Shown here: positions 59,482 through 64,000 of the stretch, in pieces | How the letters are laid out: every line of letters starts with the position of its first letter | How positions within the stretch are numbered: position 1 is the stretch's first letter | Origin: Algiphilus sp965216485 | GTDB lineage: Bacteria > Pseudomonadota > Gammaproteobacteria > Nevskiales > Nevskiaceae | Reading direction: 5' to 3' | NCBI RefSeq assembly: GCF_965216485.1 | Contig: NZ_OZ244162.1 | Span: 434,001 to 498,000, forward strand | DNA length: 64,000 nt | Notes under the pieces: generated by a model | Told to the model about the DNA's origin: nothing | Database searches by the model: none | The model's input: only the letters and a program-made list of their open reading frames with translations | Made by a program: the position numbers and the translations under genes

Positions 59482-60752
59482 TGCCCCGTCATGAGTCGCG
59501 ATCGCAAGACCGCCACGAAGAGCCGCTGATGCGCGTCCTCACCGAACCCATGCAGAGCGCTACCCAGCCGCTGACCCGGCTTACGCCAGGGCTACGCCTG
59601 CTGGTGTACATGCTGGGCGGCCTGCGCGTGGGCAGTCTGGACCTGACGCTACCCGACGGCTCAAGTCGCCATTTCGCCGGTAGCGAGGACGGCCCCCATG
59701 GCGTGTTGCACGTCAAGCGTGCGGACATCATCCGCCACGTACTGCGCGGCGGCGAAGTGGGCTTCGGTGAGGCCTACATGGCCGGCTGCTGGGATTCGCC
59801 GGATCTCACGTCACTGCTGCGCGTGCTCTACGTCAACGAGCCGCATTACAAGGGGCCGTACAGCAAGAACCCGCTCGGGCAGCTGGCGGGCTTCATCCAG
59901 CATCGTCTGCGCCTGCGGCAGTCCAAGGCGCGCGATAACATTGCGCACCACTACGACCTCGGCAATGCCTTCTATCGGCTCTGGCTGGACAACACGATGG
60001 CCTACTCCAGCGCCGTCTTCGCCGATGAGAACCAGACGCTGCGCGATGCGCAGATCAACAAGTTCCGCCACCTGGCCGAGCGACTCGAGCTGCAACCCGA
60101 GCACCACATGCTCGAGATCGGCTCGGGCTGGGGCGGCTTCGCGATCTGGTGTGCGCAGCAATATGGCTGCCGTGTCACCGGCTTGACCCTCTCCACCGAG
60201 CAGCTCGAGGAAGCCCGCGCCCGCGCCCGCGACGCCGGCGTGGAAGATCGCGTCCAGTTCCTGCTGCAGGACTATCGCGACCACACCGGGCACTATGACC
60301 GTCTGGTCTCCATCGAGATGTACGAGGCCGTGGGCGAGAATCACTGGAAGGGCTATCTCGACGCCATCCACAACCTGCTGGTGCCTGGCGGGCGCGCGGC
60401 TATCCAGGGCATCACCATTCATCCGGACATCTTCGACAGCTACCGGCGCAAGCGGGACTTCATCCAGAAGTACATCTTCCCCGGCGGCATGCTGTGCCCA
60501 CCCGAGCGCTTCCGTGCCATCGCCGAATCCGCCGGCCTGCAGACTTCGGACGCCCGCTTCTACGGTGCCGACTACGCGCGCACGCTGGCCATCTGGCACC
60601 GCAATGTCGTGGCCTGCGCCAATGACATCGTCAAGACCTTTGACCAGCGCTTCCTGCGCATGTGGCGGTACTACCTGTCCTATTGCGAGTGCGGCTTCGA
60701 AACCGGCTCCATCGATCTGATGCAGCTCACTTTGACGCGTCCTGCCACCTAG
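59481..60752 (+). CDS. Cyclopropane-fatty-acyl-phospholipid synthase-like methyltransferase
   Basis: 423 residues. SAM motif I is HMLEIGSGWGGFAIW, then the bicarbonate-site region VSIEMYEAVGENHWKGY and the conserved AHHYDLGNAFYRLWLD. The start overlaps the DUF1365 stop by one base (TAATG). It methylates unsaturated acyl chains of phospholipids in the membrane. Whether it makes a cyclopropane, or a methyl-branched product as in UfaM-type enzymes, needs biochemistry. Confidence 0.9.
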   Translation: MPRHESRSQDRHEEPLMRVLTEPMQSATQPLTRLTPGLRLLVYMLGGLRVGSLDLTLPDGSSRHFAGSEDGPHGVLHVKRADIIRHVLRGGEVGFGEAYMAGCWDSPDLTSLLRVLYVNEPHYKGPYSKNPLGQLAGFIQHRLRLRQSKARDNIAHHYDLGNAFYRLWLDNTMAYSSAVFADENQTLRDAQINKFRHLAERLELQPEHHMLEIGSGWGGFAIWCAQQYGCRVTGLTLSTEQLEEARARARDAGVEDRVQFLLQDYRDHTGHYDRLVSIEMYEAVGENHWKGYLDAIHNLLVPGGRAAIQGITIHPDIFDSYRRKRDFIQKYIFPGGMLCPPERFRAIAESAGLQTSDARFYGADYARTLAIWHRNVVACANDIVKTFDQRFLRMWRYYLSYCECGFETGSIDLMQLTLTRPAT

Positions 60753-60762
60753 GGCAGGTCGC

Positions 60763-61410
60763 TCAGGCGACGCGACGCGATGGCGGGGAGGGCTCGTCGT
60801 CGGTGTCGTGGTTCGCCGCCAGCAGCGCCTGCACGTCGCCGCGATCCAGCCGTTTCACCGGCTGGCCGTCGGTGGGTGACAGCGGCACCTGTCGGCGGCC
60901 CAGTTCCGAAAAGATGGCGACGTCCACGCCGACGTCGCCGGCCTGGAAGCTGAGCATGGGGATGTCGCGCGTGCGCCCGTCGGCGAAGCGGTAGCGACGT
61001 TCGCCCGTATCGAAATCGATGCCGCGCTCCATGCAGAAGATATCCAGGTCCTCGGGGGCGTCGGTAAAACAGTGCAGCTGCAGGCGATGCCCGGGATGGG
61101 CGGCGCCGGTGGCGGCCGCACCCACCATGCGCGGCGTGAAGGGCGCCAGCATCTCCATGGCCTGCAAGGCCGTGCGACGCAGGCGTTCCAGGTGCTTGGC
61201 GTAGGCGTGGCCACCGAACAGTTGCTGGTATTCCAGCACCGCCGCCTGGATGTCGGCATTGGAGGGCATCGCCGTGTGCAGACTCAGCCCCAGCCGCTTC
61301 GTGGCCTTCTGCTTGGCGAGGCGATAGTCGGTCAGCCGCTCCTCGCACAGGATGCGCGCGGCTTCTCGTACCAGGTCGTGACCTTCAAGGGCGGCTGATC
61401 GCTTCCCCAT
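60763..61410 (-). CDS. Nucleotidyltransferase-like protein of unknown function
   Basis: 215 residues. I do not recognise the family with certainty. A central stretch (VGAAATGAAHPGHRLQLHCFTDAPEDLDIF) has a Gly-rich turn followed by an acidic D-x-D-like pair (ED-LD) that recalls the nucleotidyltransferase fold. N-terminal helices are basic; the C-terminus is proline- and aspartate-rich and probably disordered. It converges on the CFA-like gene across 10 bp and lies 78 bp from mrcA on the same strand. Confidence 0.5.
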   Translation of the reverse strand: MGKRSAALEGHDLVREAARILCEERLTDYRLAKQKATKRLGLSLHTAMPSNADIQAAVLEYQQLFGGHAYAKHLERLRRTALQAMEMLAPFTPRMVGAAATGAAHPGHRLQLHCFTDAPEDLDIFCMERGIDFDTGERRYRFADGRTRDIPMLSFQAGDVGVDVAIFSELGRRQVPLSPTDGQPVKRLDRGDVQALLAANHDTDDEPSPPSRRVA

Positions 61411-61488
61411 GGCTCGGCGCGCTCCATCAATGTGAAGAACTGCAAGTTACGTAGCTGCCACCACTGACGTCAATCGTGTTGTATCGAC

Positions 61489-64000
61489 TCAGTACAGCGC
61501 ATCCAGTGCCGAACTGTCGTCCCGTTTTTCCTGGCGTTGCGCTTCCATGCGCGGGATCAATTCCTCGGGCAGGGTTTCGAACACGACCTCGGTGGATTCG
61601 GGGTGGGCAAGGAGCCCGCTTTCGGGGTCGACACGCACATCGGTCAGCCCCGGTGGCCGCGCGGGAATGCTTTCTTCCACGCCGGCCAGCGCGGTGCGCA
61701 TGAAGTCGATCCAGACCGGCAGCGCGGCTCGCGAACCGCCTTCGCCATAACCCAGCCGCTGGGGTTGGTCGTAGCCCATCCACACCGCAGTGGCCACCTC
61801 GCGCTGATAGCCGACAAACCAGGCATCGGCTTCTTCGTTCGTGGTGCCGGTCTTGCCGGCGATGTCGCGACGGCCGAGTTCGCTGCCGGCGCGGGCGCCG
61901 GTGCCGCGTCGCGCCACGTCCCGCATCATGTCCGACAGCATCCAGGCGACGCGAGCATTGACCGTGCGCGGACTGCACGCGGCGTCCGCATCGCCTTCCG
62001 CCGCAATCGGCTCTGGCATGGGGGCAGGCTCCAGCGGGGCTTCCGAACGTGGGGTTTCGGGCACGTCATCGGCCCCCATCTCCGGGAGCGGCGCCTCGAC
62101 CAGGGTCTCGAAATGGGCGGGCTGCGGGTTCTCGCAGAGCGGCGGCGCTTCGGCAGTCTCCAGCGTCTCTCCGGCGGCCTCACGAATCTCGGCGATGAAG
62201 TACGGCGTCACCAGATGCCCGCCATTGGCGAAGACGGCAAAGGCGCGTGCCATTTCCAGCGGTGTGAAGACCGGGCTGCCGAGGGCAAGGGAGAGATTGT
62301 TCGGCATGCGTGCCTCGGGCAGGCCGAAACGGGTCGCGTAGTCGCGTCCGGTGTCCACGCCGATGGCGCGCAGCAGCTTGATCGACACGATGTTGCGCGA
62401 ATGCACCAGCGCTTCGCGCAGGCGGGTCGGTCCGTAGAACTTGCCCGAGTAGTTGCGCGGCCGCCACTTGTCCTCAAGGGCGTAGTCCTCCATCACGATG
62501 GGCGCATCGATGATGACGGACGCCGGGGTATAGCCCTGATCGAGGGCTGCTGCATAGATGATGGGCTTCATGGCGCTGCCCGGCTGGCGCTCGGCCTGGG
62601 TGACGCGATTGAAGCGCCCGTTGAAGAAGTCATAGCCGCCGACCAGCGCGCGGATGGCCCCACTCTGCGGCGACAGGGCAACGAGCGCGGATTCGGCCTT
62701 GGGCTCCGCCGCGAGCTGCCAGTCGGGTCGGTGGTCCTCGGGTAGCGGCGCGGCACCCTCGTTGCCGGCGGCGTCACGCAGATAGACCAGCGCGCCGGGC
62801 TGCAGCCGCTGGCTGCCGAATTCTGCCCAGCTGTAGCTGTCCGCCGTCAGGCGCACGCTTTGGCCGTCTTCGAGAAACAGCGCCATGCCCTCGCCGTCAT
62901 GGCGACGCACGACGGCGCGGACCAGGCCGGCGAGCGGCGCGAACTCTCGGATAGCAGCCACCGCCGCCTGCGGCAGCGCATCGCCGTTCATCTCGGCGCG
63001 CACATCCTCGGGCAATCGTGGGCGATCGACGCTGTAGCCGGTACGCGCGCTGTGCTGGCGCAGGTTGCTGCGCACGGCCTTCACCGCCGCAATCTGCTCG
63101 TTGCTGTCGATGGTGGTGACGACTTCATAACCGTCCTCGTAGACCGCTTCGCCGTAGCGCGCCACCATTTCCTGACGCACCATTTCGGCGACATAGTGCG
63201 CGTCGAGCTCGACGGTGTATTCCTCAGGCGTGACGAGAATCGCCTCCTCGCGCGCGGCCTCGTAGCGCCCCTGATCGATGAAGTCGAGGGCGAGCATCCG
63301 GCCCAGCACATAGTCGCGCCGCTCGCGGGCGCGATCCGGGTTGTTCGCCGGGTTGTCGCGCGATGGGGCCTTGGGCAGTCCGGCCAGCACCGCCATCTGC
63401 GACAGGCTCAGTTCCTCCACCGGTACGCCGAAATACACACGCGCGGCTGCGCCCACGCCATAGGCGCGCTCACCGAGATAGATCTTGTTGAGATAGCTCT
63501 CCATGATCTGCTGCTTGGTGAGCACCTCTTCCATGCGCAGCGCGAGGAAAATCTCGCGGATCTTGCGGTCGTAGGTGCGCTCGCGCGTCAGAAAATAGTT
63601 GCGCGCCAACTGCATGGTGATGGTGCTGCCGCCCTGGGAGCGTTCACCGGTCACCGCCAGATTCACGGCCGCGCGCAGAATGCCGCGCCAGTCCACGCCC
63701 GGGTGCGAGAAATAGCGCGCATCCTCGGCGGCGATGAAGGCATTGATGAGCTGTTCCGGCATCTCGTCGTAGGCCAGCGGGATACGTCGCTGCGTGCCGA
63801 ATTCGCCGATGAGCTTGCCGTCCCGGGAGTAGATGCGCAGCGGGACCTGCAGTGGCAACTCGCGCACCGCTTCCACCGGCGGCAATTGCGGTTCGTAGAC
63901 CGCGCGCGCCGTGAAGAACGCCGCGACCGTGAACAGCACGCCCGCGATCAGTACAAAGGCCAGTACCATGGCCAGACGCAGGGCGATGCGGGCAGAAAAA
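61489..64000 (-). CDS. mrcA: Penicillin-binding protein 1A (5' end off window)
   Basis: Bifunctional class A PBP. Glycosyltransferase domain has AFIAAEDARYFSHPG and GGSTITMQLARNYF with catalytic Glu; the transpeptidase domain has Ser in GSAMKPIIYAAAL, SRNIVS and KTGTTNE. An OB-like insert lies between. A membrane helix is encoded right at the edge. The frame is still open upstream of ATG 63969 (encoding ARIALRLA), so the true start probably lies beyond base 64000. It synthesises peptidoglycan. Confidence 0.95.
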   Translation of the reverse strand, partial: FSARIALRLAMVLAFVLIAGVLFTVAAFFTARAVYEPQLPPVEAVRELPLQVPLRIYSRDGKLIGEFGTQRRIPLAYDEMPEQLINAFIAAEDARYFSHPGVDWRGILRAAVNLAVTGERSQGGSTITMQLARNYFLTRERTYDRKIREIFLALRMEEVLTKQQIMESYLNKIYLGERAYGVGAAARVYFGVPVEELSLSQMAVLAGLPKAPSRDNPANNPDRARERRDYVLGRMLALDFIDQGRYEAAREEAILVTPEEYTVELDAHYVAEMVRQEMVARYGEAVYEDGYEVVTTIDSNEQIAAVKAVRSNLRQHSARTGYSVDRPRLPEDVRAEMNGDALPQAAVAAIREFAPLAGLVRAVVRRHDGEGMALFLEDGQSVRLTADSYSWAEFGSQRLQPGALVYLRDAAGNEGAAPLPEDHRPDWQLAAEPKAESALVALSPQSGAIRALVGGYDFFNGRFNRVTQAERQPGSAMKPIIYAAALDQGYTPASVIIDAPIVMEDYALEDKWRPRNYSGKFYGPTRLREALVHSRNIVSIKLLRAIGVDTGRDYATRFGLPEARMPNNLSLALGSPVFTPLEMARAFAVFANGGHLVTPYFIAEIREAAGETLETAEAPPLCENPQPAHFETLVEAPLPEMGADDVPETPRSEAPLEPAPMPEPIAAEGDADAACSPRTVNARVAWMLSDMMRDVARRGTGARAGSELGRRDIAGKTGTTNEEADAWFVGYQREVATAVWMGYDQPQRLGYGEGGSRAALPVWIDFMRTALAGVEESIPARPPGLTDVRVDPESGLLAHPESTEVVFETLPEELIPRMEAQRQEKRDDSSALDALY

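Overview
The window is GC-rich bacterial chromosome around the replication origin (rpmH, dnaA, dnaN, recF, gyrB). Gene content points to a gammaproteobacterium: cytosolic Mdh, homodimeric PyrC, tesA divergent from ybbA/ybbP, an E. coli-sized GyrB, LpxL and the Tat operon next to hisE. The set (poly-HAMP receptor, XanB2/FkbO-type chorismatase, Asp-type HemB) would suit a Nevskiales/Salinisphaerales- or Xanthomonadales-like lineage, but that is inference. Nearly all space is coding. I saw no rRNA, tRNA, CRISPR array, prophage or intact insertion sequence.

Layout. 1-10893 (minus): a truncated EEP-family phosphodiesterase, then a chemosensory operon reading receptor, cheW, cheB, REC-EAL, STAS, cheA. 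The receptor is a cytoplasmic protein with a PAS domain and about 23 HAMP-like units, mostly encoded by ten 273-bp tandem repeats. 11280-19951 (minus): metH, a Nudix hydrolase, a thioesterase, then the origin-linked set mnmE, yidC, yidD, rnpA, rpmH. 20089-27208 (plus): dnaA, a putative oriC with DnaA boxes, dnaN, recF, gyrB and an orphan ParA-type ATPase. Four parS-like palindromes lie in yidC, recF (two) and purK.

27216-38648: purK/purE, a SIMPL-domain exported protein, sufT, an Old Yellow Enzyme, mutM fused by overlap to a Gld-like ABC transporter operon (ATPase, permease, GldG-like, DUF4340), an orphan TRAP solute-binding protein and an LpxL-type acyltransferase. 38827-45747 (plus): dtd, hisBHAFE, tatABC, a GGCT-like gene and pyrC. 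45760-47591 (minus): aroE and hemB. 47692-51373 (plus): a sterol-desaturase-family protein, an ECF sigma/anti-sigma pair and glpK, followed by a small MITE-like inverted-repeat element.

51489-56767 (minus): an FkbO/XanB2-like chorismatase, mdh, ybbP and ybbA. 56766-60752 (plus): tesA, then a tightly overlapped lipid-modification module (FAD oxidoreductase, DUF1365, cyclopropane-fatty-acid-synthase-like methyltransferase). The window ends with an unrecognised nucleotidyltransferase-like gene and mrcA (PBP1A), which runs off the right edge.

The most unusual material is the chemosensory operon: it has no CheR or CheY but carries its own STAS protein and c-di-GMP phosphodiesterase, with a CheB whose receiver domain has lost key residues. 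Next are the parS-like cluster around oriC with an orphan ParA, and the 103-bp CTAG-bounded element after glpK.
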